From Amblyomma americanum (Eukaryota; Arthropoda; Arachnida; Ixodida; Ixodidae): a stretch of DNA of 64,000 nucleotides. The notes beneath the pieces were generated by a model. It worked only from the letters and a program-made list of their open reading frames with translations. It was not told the origin of the DNA and ran no database searches. A program made the position numbers and the translations under genes. The stretch is from positions 197,957,986-198,021,985 of the forward strand of contig NC_135497.1 in NCBI RefSeq assembly GCF_052857255.1, written 5' to 3'. This document shows, one piece after another, positions 22,492 through 33,496 of the stretch. Each line of letters starts with the position of its first letter. Position 1 is the first letter of the stretch.

Positions 22492-25400
22492 TTACAAGTC
22501 CAGTTTCGATGGTGGTCGACGTACCCTCACTGGGCGACCTGTGATAGGATGAGGGAGGCTCACGGGAACTGCTACCCGAGGAGTATTAAGTTTGTCTTCT
22601 GGTGCACTCACACATGGATCACGTCGAGGTGATGCAGATTTGTTTTCATCTGGAACACAAGCAGGTGATGTCTCGTTGTCCGGGGAGGTTTGCATACTGG
22701 GTAGGAATTCAGGTTCCGGATCCAGATGGCGTTTGTCGTCGATGTGACCCTTGCGCAGTTGATCAGTGTGACGTTTCCAGGTTGTTCTCCCAACTTCCAC
22801 TTCATATGATAGAGGCCCTGTTCTGGTTGCGATTGTTCCGGGCAACCATTTACTTGTACCCCTATAGGAGCGCACAGAAACTTCTTCCCCCTCAGAAAAG
22901 GAGCGCTGAGGCTTACTTGGTTGAGATGACCCTTGTTTCTCATACGTACGTCCACCGGGTTGTGGGCATAATAGTGCCAGTCGAGTGCGTAGCTCGCGCC
23001 CGAGATAAAGGTTTGCTGGTGTCTCACCAGTAGCACAGTGGGGTGTCGTACGGTATGCCAAAAGGAAGTTTGTCAACTTCTTGATGATGGATCCCTCTCC
23101 TTTCATGGCCTTCATACTGTGCTTGAAGGACTGCACGAACCTTTCTGCGAGACCGTTCGTCGCCGGGTGTTATGGCGCGCTAAATGTGTGTCGCACACCA
23201 TTCTGCATGAGAAAGGTCCGAAGCTCTTCCGATGTGAATTGAGGACCGTTGTCCGTGACAATGCGTTCTGGAATGCCGTGAGATGCAAACATAACGCGCA
23301 GTGCATCCATGGTGTACTCTGCCGTAGTTGAACTCATCACATGTATTTCAGGCCATTTTGAGAATGAGTCAACAGCAATAAGAAACATTTTGCCCAGGAA
23401 AGGCCCTGCAAAGTCTAAATGAACTCGGCGCCATGGTCCACTCGGCACTTCCCACGGGTGCAGAGAGACCTTTGGTGGCATGTTGCTCTCGCTGGAGCAC
23501 CCTGCACATTTCTTAGTGATGGCTTCGATATCGGTGTCAACAGATGGCCACCACACAAACGAACGTGCAAGCGCTTTCATTTTCACAGTGCCTTGATGTC
23601 CAGAGTGCAGGTAGTTGAGGACTGTTTCTCGCAATACAGCTGGAATGACAGTTCTTATGCCCCAAACAATGATGCCGTGGTGTAAAGAGAGTTCATCTCT
23701 ACGCCTGTAGAATGGAAGGATTTCGTTGTCTTGTTTGCACGAGTCCCACCCGTTCAAAACATGGTAGCGGACTCTCGATAGCAGACGGTCACGCTCTGTG
23801 GCTTGTCTGACTTGATGAGCTGTTACAGGTAGTTGCTCCATTTGGTTCAGGTAGAAAAGTTCAGCTTCATCTGGTTTATCTTCAGGACTGTCTGGAAGAG
23901 GAAGGCGTGACAATGTATCTGCATTGGCATTATCCGATGACTTGCGGTACTGTGTCTCGTAGTCGAGCCCAGCTAGAAACAAGGCATAACGTTGAATGCG
24001 TGCAGCTTGCATCGCAGGAACACTGCTGGTTGGGCCAAAGATATGTGTCAGAGGCTGATGATCTGTGATCAGCTTGAAGTGTCTTCCATACAGGTATGCA
24101 TAGAACTTTTGTATACCCCAGACAATGGCTAGTGCTTCTTTATCTATCTGAGAGTACTGCTTTTCCGAAGCCTTCAAGGTTCGAGATGCAAATGCGATGG
24201 GTCTTTCACTCCCATTAGGCATTTTGTGCGAAAGGACTGCTCCGAGTCCGTGGGGGCCAGCATCACATGCTAGACGTACTTCCAGGTTCGGGTTGTAGTA
24301 CACAAGGACAGTTTCTGAGGCTATAATCTTCTTTGCTTGCTGAAATGCCACCTCACATTCTTTTGTCCACTTCCATGGTGATGATTTCTCCAGAAGTGCA
24401 TGCAGTGGTCTGAGAAGATTAGCACTGTCTGGAATAAACTTCCCGTAATAGTTCACAAGGCCAAGGAATGACCTCAACTCAGACGTGGACTTGGGTGTAG
24501 GGGCACGTATCACTGCCTTGATCTTGTCCTCTGTCTTGTGTAACCCGGTTCCATCGAGCTTGTAACCACAGTATGTTACAGAGTCTTCAAAGAACGAACA
24601 TTTCTGGAGGTTAGCTCTGAGCCCATACTCTTGCAGTCTTCTGAGCACTAGCTCTAGGTTCTTGAGATGAGAATCTTCTGACTCACCAGAGACAAGAATG
24701 TCATCTTGAGTAGCATGGCACATTGGGATTCCCTGCAGGATTTGATCTATTGTTCTCTGCCACACAGCTGGCGCAGAAGAGATGCCAAAAATCATTCTGT
24801 TGTACTGATACAGCCCTTTTTCTGTGTTGATGGTCAAGAGCGGCTTGGACTCATTGTCTACTTCCATTTGTAGGTAGGCTTGTCTCAGATCTATCTTTGA
24901 AAACTTCTGTCCACCTGCTAACTTTGCAAAGATGTCCTCAATGCCGGGTAACGGATGCTGGTCCACCACCAAGTGAGGGTTGATTGTGGTTTTGAAGTCT
25001 CCACATATGCGGACAGTTCCATTTGCTTTCACTACAGGCACTATGGGCGTGGCCCAATCACTGTGATTCACTTTTGTCAGGATGCCGACTGCTTCCAACC
25101 GTTCAAGCTCAGTGTTCACTTTCTCCTTCAAGGCATAGGGCACCTGTCGTGGCCTGCAGAACTTCGGTTGCACACCACTTTGAAGACGCAGTTTCAGTTT
25201 GATGTGCTTGAGTTTTCCAATGCTATCATCGAAGACGTCCCTGTGTTCTGCGAGGATCTTGTTCAGTTGATCTGCACGTGGCCCCAGTTGGTTGTCGATC
25301 CTCAATACACTGCTCAGCTCGAGAAGGTTGAAACGATTAATCCAGTCTCTTCCAAAGAGCGGAGGTCCTGGAGTGTCGACTACAAAGAACTGCACGCGTT

Positions 25401-25827
25401 GCGTTGACTTCCCAAACGTGACATTGGCTGTTGCCACACCGTTAGGGCTGAAAGCTTGACCAATCAGCGTCTTGAACCGTACTGAAGTTCCCTCCAGAGG
25501 CAGATGAGAGAGAGGCGCTTCGTACGTGGTTCTTGGCACAAGAGAATACTTGGATCCAGTGTCCATCTCCATTTCCAATGTGTGCCCTTCGATCTGTGGC
25601 TTCAGCCAGATCGGACTGCTTTTGTTCCCATCGTCGACATGTGCCAGAAGTTCAAATGCATCACTGTCTTGTTCAATGGCATGCACTTGACTTTTTGAAG
25701 CCTGCCTATTCTTGTAAGTAGGGCTTGACCGGCGTGGTGCTCTATTGGCGTCGCTTGACTTGCTTTTACACGCGGTACTAATGTGGCCAACTTTATTGCA
25801 CTTGTGGCAAACACTTGTAACTTGCAT
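22492..25827 (-). pseudogene. Ty3/gypsy Pol polyprotein, interrupted
   Basis: The first 885 codons (25827 down to 23173) hold, in order: a CCHC knuckle at residues 7-20 (CHKCNKVGHISTAC), a protease site MDTGS (D89), reverse transcriptase at about 200-400 with QDDILVS (DD at 375-376), RNase H with CDAG (D522), and integrase with H741/H744, C774/C777 and catalytic D805 and D859. The residue usually Tyr two places before the DD is Thr here. A TAA at 23170-23172 then interrupts the frame, where a Tyr is usual just before the HPATNG motif. The same frame continues for about 225 codons through the integrase glutamate region (LAERF) to the stop at 22492. Integrase is therefore truncated before its third acidic residue. 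Confidence 0.95.
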
Positions 25828-26450
25828 TTCGACGGTGGATGCCCCTTGCGGTCACACCTGTAACATCGCCGTGCTTCCTTCTCGACATGAGCCACGGAAG
25901 CCGGCACTTCTTCCCTGCTTTTGAATTCGGCGATGTCCTTCACGGCAAGTTCATGTGCTACTGCTTCGTCAAGGGCGTGCTCTAGCGTAACCTTTTTTGC
26001 GGTTAGCAATCTCTGCTGGACTTGCACGTAGCGAAGACCGCACACAAATTTATCCCACAGTGCCTGGTCCAAAAATGACCCAAAGTTGCAGTTCTGTGAA
26101 AGCCGCCGCAGTTCTGCCATATATTCGTTAGCAGACTCGCCTTCTCCCTGAAGTCTCTTGTAGAACCGATGTCGCTCGGACATTTCAAGAGGCACAGGTG
26201 AAAAGTAGTCTCCCAGGTAGTTTTTAATGTCTGCGTACGTTTTCTCTGAGGGTTTGTTCGGCGTGGTCAGCTTGCGAAGGATAGCGTAAGTTTTCGCTCC
26301 CATGCTTGTAATTATAGCCGCTACCTTCTTCTCTTCCGGTAAGCTGTTGAGCGCGAAGTATTCGTCCGCCCTTTCTATATACGACGACCAGTCTTCAACA
26401 GTGTCATCGAAACTGTCGAGCTTACCGATTAGCGCTGCTTGAGCTGCCAT
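25602..26450 (-). CDS. Ty3/gypsy Gag (capsid and first zinc knuckle)
   Basis: 282 codons from ATG at 26450. Residues 1-170 are a retrotransposon capsid domain (DWSSYIERADEYF, YLGDYFSPVPLEMSERHRFY, DKFVCGLR). A CCHC knuckle CYRCDRKGHPPSKC lies at about 195-208. A second knuckle of the usual pair is present but is in the -1 frame, at the start of the Pol frame, so the last 65 or so residues of this ORF are probably out of frame. Either translation shifts by -1 between the knuckles or this copy has a one-base change. Gag would form the particle that packages element RNA. Confidence 0.88.
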   Translation of the reverse strand: MAAQAALIGKLDSFDDTVEDWSSYIERADEYFALNSLPEEKKVAAIITSMGAKTYAILRKLTTPNKPSEKTYADIKNYLGDYFSPVPLEMSERHRFYKRLQGEGESANEYMAELRRLSQNCNFGSFLDQALWDKFVCGLRYVQVQQRLLTAKKVTLEHALDEAVAHELAVKDIAEFKSREEVPASVAHVEKEARRCYRCDRKGHPPSKCKLQVFATSAIKLATLVPRVKASQATPIEHHAGQALLTRIGRLQKVKCMPLNKTVMHLNFWHMSTMGTKAVRSG

Positions 26451-26580
26451 TGTTCTCCCGCCCAGCGTAGGGCTCGCAGAGTTAGGCCTGACACTTCGTG
26501 TTTGTCAATGCTCTTCTTGCGGCTGCCAGTTACTGTCGCTTGATGTGGTGATCTTCAGGCCGTTCTTAGAGCGTTCTTGA

Positions 26581-26597
26581 TCCGGTCCTCGTCGCCA
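26581..26597 (-). other. Primer-binding site, tRNA-Ser(GCU)-like
   Basis: Two bases after the 5' LTR the minus strand reads TGGCGACGAGGACCGGA. Its first 12 bases are complementary to the CCA-tailed 3' end of arthropod tRNA-Ser(GCU) as I recall it (CCTCGTCGCCA). The remaining positions fit less well. Confidence 0.7.
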
Positions 26598-26599
26598 TT

Positions 26600-26775
26600 T
26601 GTTGTGTCTGCACTTCATTTATTGCACAACTAAGAACATGGTGCAATACTGACACACAACATAGAAGCCATGCCGCCGGCACCCACACACACACATGCGT
26701 CAATACGCACGCATGCAGCTTGTGTCCACGGTTGCCAACACACGCACGGTACGCCGCTGCTTCTGGCACACAACA
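26600..26775 (-). repeat. 5' LTR
   Basis: 176 bp, TG...CA ends, followed on the right by the target duplication ATTTC. Two differences from the 22296-22471 copy. Confidence 0.97.
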
Positions 26776-27432
26776 ATTTCCTCTAAGGCAGTGGAGATAA
26801 CCAAGCCGGCGTGCTTGCGGAGACGAAGTCACATCACGGGTTCACGGGGGAGGTGTGCTTTCGTTCGGTGTCTGTGCACTCCGGCTTAGTAAAAACACTC
26901 CCATAAACTGTCACCGCAGTTTGATTGTAAGTGAGCAAACTACAATTTACCAGTGAGAATGCGCGCCGCGAGTGTTTCTGCACAGTTGGAGCGCAGCGGC
27001 ACGGTGCATGGAACCGGCTCGACACGCATCTCTCCCTGCAGTACGCCCGCTCGCGTAGCCCGCTCCAAATGCTGTTAGCCCTCCGCACCCAACAAGTATA
27101 GATTGTTTTAATTATTTAAATCGTGCGGGTCTGCCTCACAACTACAGCAAAGCAAATATTTTCTCGACGGTGGCGATGACCAAGACGACGCGCTTGTTGA
27201 TGCCACGGTGGTTGAGGCAATCGGGGATCTCGGAGTCGAAGCTGTGACAAACCATGGACAAACCGGAAACGGCTCTGTGGGGCTCTGATTGGCCAATCGC
27301 GTGGGGGATTTCCGGGCGACGAGCGAAATTTTCTGTTCGTGCAGATCCGAGCGACGAGACAAGCGACACGGCAAAAATGCTTCGCGCGACGGCGTCGTTT
27401 GTCGCTTGCCGCCGTCGCCTTCGCGTTCGCGA

Positions 27433-27487
27433 GAGTTTCGATCCTGGGAAATCCGGCTCAGTAGCCGAGCGCCTTAACCACTGGCAT
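27433..27487 (-). mobile_element. Ruka-like SINE, head fragment
   Basis: On the minus strand it reads AGTGGTTAAGGCGCTCGGCT then CCCAGGATCGAAAC, the A- to B-box part of the SINE head only. Confidence 0.55.
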
Positions 27488-27554
27488 TTCGGTTTTTGTC
27501 TTTTGAAACGAAAAGATTTGCGCTAGGTAAAGCAATCGTCGCGTAGGCCGGAGA

Positions 27555-27693
27555 ATGACCTTGAACGACCTTCAGCCCAACCATGGCAGCCATGTATGAC
27601 CATATGTGGTACAGTTATAGTGTCGAACCCTTGATCCTTGACCTTTGACATCTGACCTTTGATATTAGGTCACCTTTGGGTTGACCTTTGACC
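27555..27693 (+). promoter_or_regulatory. Cluster of nuclear-receptor half-sites
   Basis: Five TGACCT/AGGTCA half-site contexts occur in 140 bp: TGACCTTGA at 27555, TGACCTTTGACA at 27639, TGACCTTTGAT at 27652, AGGTCACCTTTG at 27667 and TGACCTTTGACC at 27682. The last is a DR1 arrangement as bound by HNF4/RXR-type receptors. Binding is inference; it could also be a small diverged tandem repeat. Confidence 0.45.
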
Positions 27694-28285
27694 ATAAGAA
27701 CATCTGATGGAGTGATGTGAAGTAACTTGATGACATCCGATGTGGGTGTCGTTAAGACCATGTCATATCACGTCATAGCCACGTGGTTGTGTTGGTATCA
27801 GAACGGATCTAGCAAGCGTGTAGCGGAGCTGCCATGGACGAGCCTCAGACGCTTAGCGAGCGTCCTTGCTTTTCGCTAATTCAAGCCAAGTTAAGGCACC
27901 GCCAAATTTTTTGAAAATTCGGCTGAGTTTCTTCAGCGTTTATTTGAGAACGCAGTTTTCGTGTTTTTTTTTCAGTGAATATTATTTCTATAGGATGGAT
28001 TAACTGTCTGTTTCCGTGATATACCTTCGGGTATTTGTCAGCCTGGACATTCGATTCACCAGTAATTAATACAAAATCATCGTTAATTACTCCTAATGCA
28101 GTTATAGCTGTGCTTGCAGAAGGAAATGTTATGAAACAGAATTAAATGATAGAACCGTTAGACAAAAATGGCTGTGCTTTAGCTCTGGTTAAACCTGGAG
28201 TGACGCAATAGGCAGAGTGGAACTCGTTCAGTCGCTGGGCGTTCCTTCTTCATCTTCGTCTCTGGACTTGGATTCACTCTCTATT

Positions 28286-28470
28286 CCCCCCCCCCCCCCC
28301 CCCCCCACTCGGTTTCGCCGGCGCGCCGCGCCGCCGGCAGCTACTCCGCACCACGTGATCCATGGATACGACGGCGGCGCCCCCCCCCCCCCCCATTCCC
28401 CTCCCTCCCCTGGTCCCTAAGAGTGATGCCCAAAGGGCCAACATACGTCGGGACCAGTATCCCCCCCCCC
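28286..28470. repeat. Poly-C tracts (C21, C15, C10)
   Basis: C runs at 28286-28306, 28380-28394 and about 28461-28470, separated by a GC-rich spacer. The minus strand would be G-run-rich and able to form quadruplexes in principle. No gene was seen in 27700-29450 otherwise. Confidence 0.85.
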
Positions 28471-29460
28471 TTCATAGAAACAAACACCACGTGACCAGCC
28501 ATATTGTCGCCATGGTGGCCACGGCGCCAAAACGCTGAAGGCTCGAAATGCTAGCGTAATGTAGCTATCGCTACAAAACGCAATATCGCGGTGTTATTGT
28601 GCTAGATTGAATGAGACGGCGGGACATCACGTGGTCTGTGTTGATGACCGCCTTGGACTGCCGCTTGACCGTCGGTAGCCGGAACACGACACGTTCTGTG
28701 ACGCTTATACACAAGTATCCAAGTGTCCTTAAAGCAGTGGAGAAACCTCCTGAACCAAGAACTGCTGCCCTAAGTGGGTGCGACAGTTAAAAGTGCTACG
28801 CTAGCAGACGACTTTGGCGACGACGTCGAGCCTCCCAGTCTGCTGAGGCGTGCAGGGTGGGCGAGCAATACCTCGAAACCACAACTGCGCTACCTAATCC
28901 ATCTCACCATGGAGTCCCCTGGCTTTCGCACGTTGCTGCTTTTCTCCTTTGATTAAGTGTCACTCCTTCTCGACAGCCAGCTAGTTCCGGCGGGCATATT
29001 AAAGATACTGTCCTTTCTTCGGTTAAAACCGAATTTCTATTTCGGCGCAATTTTACCGCTTTTGTTTCATACGGTTTAAACCTTGAGGTCTAATCCATAC
29101 ACATCGCGTAGCGACCGAAGGAAGCAACTTTGAAGCGGATCCATAAGGGTATCACAGCGCCAAGTTGTAGCATATATGTAGAAACATGTACATGCTTTTT
29201 CTGCGGAGGCTGCGTCGGTTCCCACAAAGCTGAGAGCGATGCACAAGTCTTCTGCGTCGGGGTTATTAGTAGTTATAGGGAATAAAAGACCCAGCAACAG
29301 TCTCACATCGCGTGCACACCATTACTATGCCGTTGAGAAAGGAGTGACAGGGGCAGCCCATCATGCAGAATGAGGCTGTAAATCAGGCGGGCGTCTCTCG
29401 TCGTCCTCAACGCTTCATCATCGCGTCCTGTACCCCGGCCGGTTGCAACTCTATAGGTCA

Positions 29461-29612
29461 GTCCCGGTCGCGGCGGCCGCGTTTCGCGAAACGTAAAATG
29501 ATGCGTGTGCTGTGCGATGTCAGTGCATGTTAAACAACCTCAAGCGGTCGATTCATACGGAGCCCTCCAATCGACGCCCTTCTCTCTTCCTTCTTTTATT
29601 CCCTCCTTCCTT
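29461..29612 (+). mobile_element. Ruka-like SINE, diverged
   Basis: The body motif GTGTGCTGTGCGATGTCAGT is intact. The head to its left (CCGGTCGCGGCGGCCGC) is mutated, and GGAGCCCTCCAATCGACGCC follows. An old copy with uncertain left end. Confidence 0.65.
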
Positions 29613-29766
29613 GCTTCACTCACGGCGCTCTTGAGGTATCCACCGAACACTTGATGTTGACATTCCCGATTCGCATAGGCCGGAAACCTTAGCTTGAAAA
29701 GTTAGCTCTCTAAAAAAAATTAATACGGGAAGTGCGCTTTAACTACGGTAAAGTTAGCAAAACCTG

Positions 29767-31379
<1,613 letters not shown>

Positions 31380-32260
31380 GAGCATTTCGCGGTACATGCG
31401 AGAGGTCAGTTGCGCCCATGGCCAACCGGAGAGGAGCAGTGGGTGCGCCGCGCGCTTTCCGGTACATGAGAGAGGAAAGTTGTGCGCATGCGCCGTTACT
31501 ATGGCAACCAAAGAGGAGCAAGGTGCGGCGTGCGCTGCGCCCGCTCCACCGTCCGAGCCGAGCGTGACGTCACGCGGATGAGCAGTTGTGCGCATGCGCC
31601 GATACTATCGTAACCAGAGAGACCCCACACCTGCGCCGCGTTTGTCACCAGTCTCGCCGCGCGCCGCTCTATCACGCAAACCGCGCGTCGTCGCATGCGC
31701 AGCATTGCGTATAAAAGGTGATGTAATCGGCGGCTGTACCGCAACGCTTGATATGGATGCACAGAAGGAGAGGCCAGCCGCTGCTAAACGGCAGTATGGA
31801 GAAGAGAGCGATAACTGCGCTGCGGCGGAACACCTGTGGCTCGGGGCTACTAGTGGCGCATGCGCAGTAGTGACCAGCGAGCGAGAGAGAGAAAAAATTG
31901 GCAGTGGCTTAGCCCGGACATGCGATATACGTAGCGAAAGCTAAGGCATAGCATGGTTAGCCTTGGTTAATCTTGATTGCAAGTCCAGGTTAGTCTGGTT
32001 GTCTAGCTATGTTGTTGTCGCATTAACGACGACAAATCTGTGGTTGCGGCGCACGCGAGCTCTACTTTTCAATCTTCCGACATGTTATCAGGCATGCGAC
32101 GCAGCTGGCGAAGCGAGCGGAGGCGAGCGCAACGACGAGGAACGCGGTGTGACGTCATACTACTGCTAGCGGTGCTACTAGTGGCGCATGCGCAGTTGTG
32201 ACTAGGGAGCGAGATCTCTCTCGTCGTGTGTCGTCACTGCTCCTCGCGCATGCTCAGCAC
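31380..32260 (+). promoter_or_regulatory. CpG-rich promoter-like segment with repeated NRF1-, RFX- and CRE-type sites
   Basis: The palindrome TGCGCATGCGCC (NRF1-type) occurs at 31483 and 31589, and related GCATGCGCAG at 31693, 31860 and 32188. GTTACTATGGCAAC at 31495-31508 fits an RFX X-box and is followed by a decayed copy (GATACTATCGTAAC) at about 31601. TGACGTCA at 31565-31572 is a perfect CRE. TATAAAAG lies at 31710-31717. The motifs fall in diverged tandem units, and CTACTAGTGGCGCATGCGCA recurs at about 31848 and 32175. This could be a promoter or a repeat family; factor names are inferred from motif shape only. Confidence 0.45.
31753..31944 (+). CDS. Small hypothetical ORF behind a TATA box
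   Basis: A 63-codon frame starting MDAQKERPAAAKRQYGEESD, 36 nt downstream of the TATAAAAG box. It is charged and has no recognised domain. It overlaps the repeated GCGCATGCGC unit, so it may be part of a repeat and not a host gene. Reported because the TATA-ATG spacing is plausible. Confidence 0.2.
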   Translation: MDAQKERPAAAKRQYGEESDNCAAAEHLWLGATSGACAVVTSEREREKIGSGLARTCDIRSES

Positions 32261-32330
32261 GGCTCTCCAGGAATGACGCGAAACTGCCCAACCTGCGGCC
32301 AGTAAAGCTTTCGATTTAAAAAAAAATATT

Positions 32331-32420
32331 CAGTTGGTAGTATAGCTCAGCGCTCGTCCTGTTTCCTTTGTGTCTATGTCGTCCTTGTTTCCTTCTCCGC
32401 TGTGGAGTTGCACTAGAGAG
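32331..32420 (+). repeat. Short hairpin retroposon family, member 5 (weak)
   Basis: CAGTTGGTAGTATAGCTCAG is followed by CGCTCGTCCTGTTTCCTTTG and more pyrimidine-rich sequence of the kind seen as the complement of other members' bodies. The GGGC part of the core is missing, and the limits are unknown. Confidence 0.35.
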
Positions 32421-32525
32421 ATATATTATATCCTGGCTAACCTTTCTATCATTTCTCGTGTTATACTTACTTTTTTCCTCCATCTAGAAAGCGCGGAGCT
32501 TTACTTACGTTTGCTATGAAAAAAA

Positions 32526-32816
32526 TTGAAAATTGGTTGTTGGAGAAAGGAAATGGCGCAGTATCTGTGTCACATCTCGGCGAACAGCTGAACCGCGCCG
32601 TAAAGGAAGGGATAAAGGAGGGACAGAGGAGAAAGGAAGAAAGAGGCGCCGTAGTGGAGGGCTCCGGAATAATTTCGACCACCTGGGGATCTTTAACGTG
32701 CACTGACATCGCACAGCACACGGGCGCCTTAGCGTTTTTCCTCCATAAAAACGCAGCCGCCGCGGTCGGGTTCGAACCCGGGAACTCCGGATCAGTAGTC
32801 GAGCCACCGCGGCGGG
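32526..32816 (-). mobile_element. Ruka-like SINE, second subfamily, nearly complete
   Basis: On the minus strand: head CCGCCGCGGTGGCTCGACTA, with about 16 bp missing between the A box and the anticodon-like region, B box GGGTTCGAACCC, then TTTATGGAGGAAAAACGCTA, the GTGCGATGTCAGTGC body and a 3' end CCTTTCTCCAACAACCAATT. Confidence 0.88.
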
Positions 32817-32830
32817 TGGAAAATGAGATT

Positions 32831-33000
32831 AAAATTGGTTTTAATGAAAGGAAGTGAGGCCGGTGTCACATATCTCTGTGGAAACCCGAACCGCGCCGCA
32901 AGGAAAGGAAAATGAAAAGCAAATTGATTTTAGGGAAAGCAAGTGACGCGTCTGACATTTCTCTCGTTCGGGCGCAGTGGGGCCGTGCGGGCACGCAGGA
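32831..33000 (-). repeat. Two diverged copies of the SINE 3' tail
   Basis: Next to the complete SINE the sequences at about 32831-32905 and 32917-33000 both resemble its 3' tail (GGTTTTAATGAAAGGAAGTG and TGATTTTAGGGAAAGCAAGT, each followed by CACAT/GACAT and GAACCGCGCCG-like text). They look like stacked 5'-truncated insertions. Confidence 0.5.
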
Positions 33001-33203
33001 ATCACGCCGTAAGCGGCGAACAACGCAGCGCACATCCAAAGCGCGTTCACCACGAAGCTTGCGGCTTGCTGCCCGTTCGTTCGGCGCGGAAGCTAAGCTG
33101 GCGTTCGCGGCAACGGGTTTGTCGAGAACGATGTGCCAACGAACTACGACTGCAACTTGAGTCCCGCGCGTTTTGGCAAGGCTATAATATAGAAGAGCGT
33201 GTT

Positions 33204-33300
33204 GTCGGGCAAGTTGGCTTTGCATGATATAGAAGAAGTTAGCGCAAAACTTAGACGAAGACAAAGAAGAAACACACAAGACGACAGACGAAGGCTCCTG
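33204..33300 (+). repeat. Short hairpin retroposon family, member 6
   Basis: TCGGGCAAGTTGGCTTTGCA then TGATATAGAAGAAGTTAGCG, followed by a purine/C-rich body (ACGAAGACAAAGAAGAAACA, then CACAAGACGACAGACGA). This body is not self-complementary, so the copy shows the unfolded form. No clear target duplication. Confidence 0.5.
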
Positions 33301-33496
33301 GCAGCGCTTCTACGTGGTTTGCTGCGCCGCGCGTCCGTTTCACAGTACGTAGCAGAGCGATTTGTTTAACGTGCAAGGCGTCGCGCCGAACGGGCGATGG
33401 TGTTCCGTAGACTCCCTGGTAGTACTGCAACACGCTGTCGCGTTCCACTCTTAAAGGCAAAGCTTAAGAGTCCTCAAATTTTTAATAATAATAATA

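Larger units (their letters stand above)
22296..26775 (-). mobile_element. Complete Ty3/gypsy LTR retrotransposon
   Basis: A 4480-bp element on the minus strand with 176-bp LTRs at both ends, TG...CA termini and a 5-bp target duplication ATTTC (22291-22295 and 26776-26780). Order on the minus strand: 5' LTR, primer-binding site, gag, protease, reverse transcriptase, RNase H, integrase, polypurine tract, 3' LTR. This is the Ty3/gypsy order, and there is no envelope gene. The LTRs differ at two of 176 positions, so the insertion is young. The tRNA-Ser-like primer site and two zinc knuckles hint at a Mag-like lineage, which is inference. The copy carries a stop codon inside integrase. Confidence 0.96.

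Noticed and set aside
22190..26920. Similar CACTCC.G.TTAGTAAA text on both sides of the LTR element (about 22205 and 26878)
   Set aside because: Too short and diverged to be a duplication made by the insertion; the real target duplication is ATTTC.
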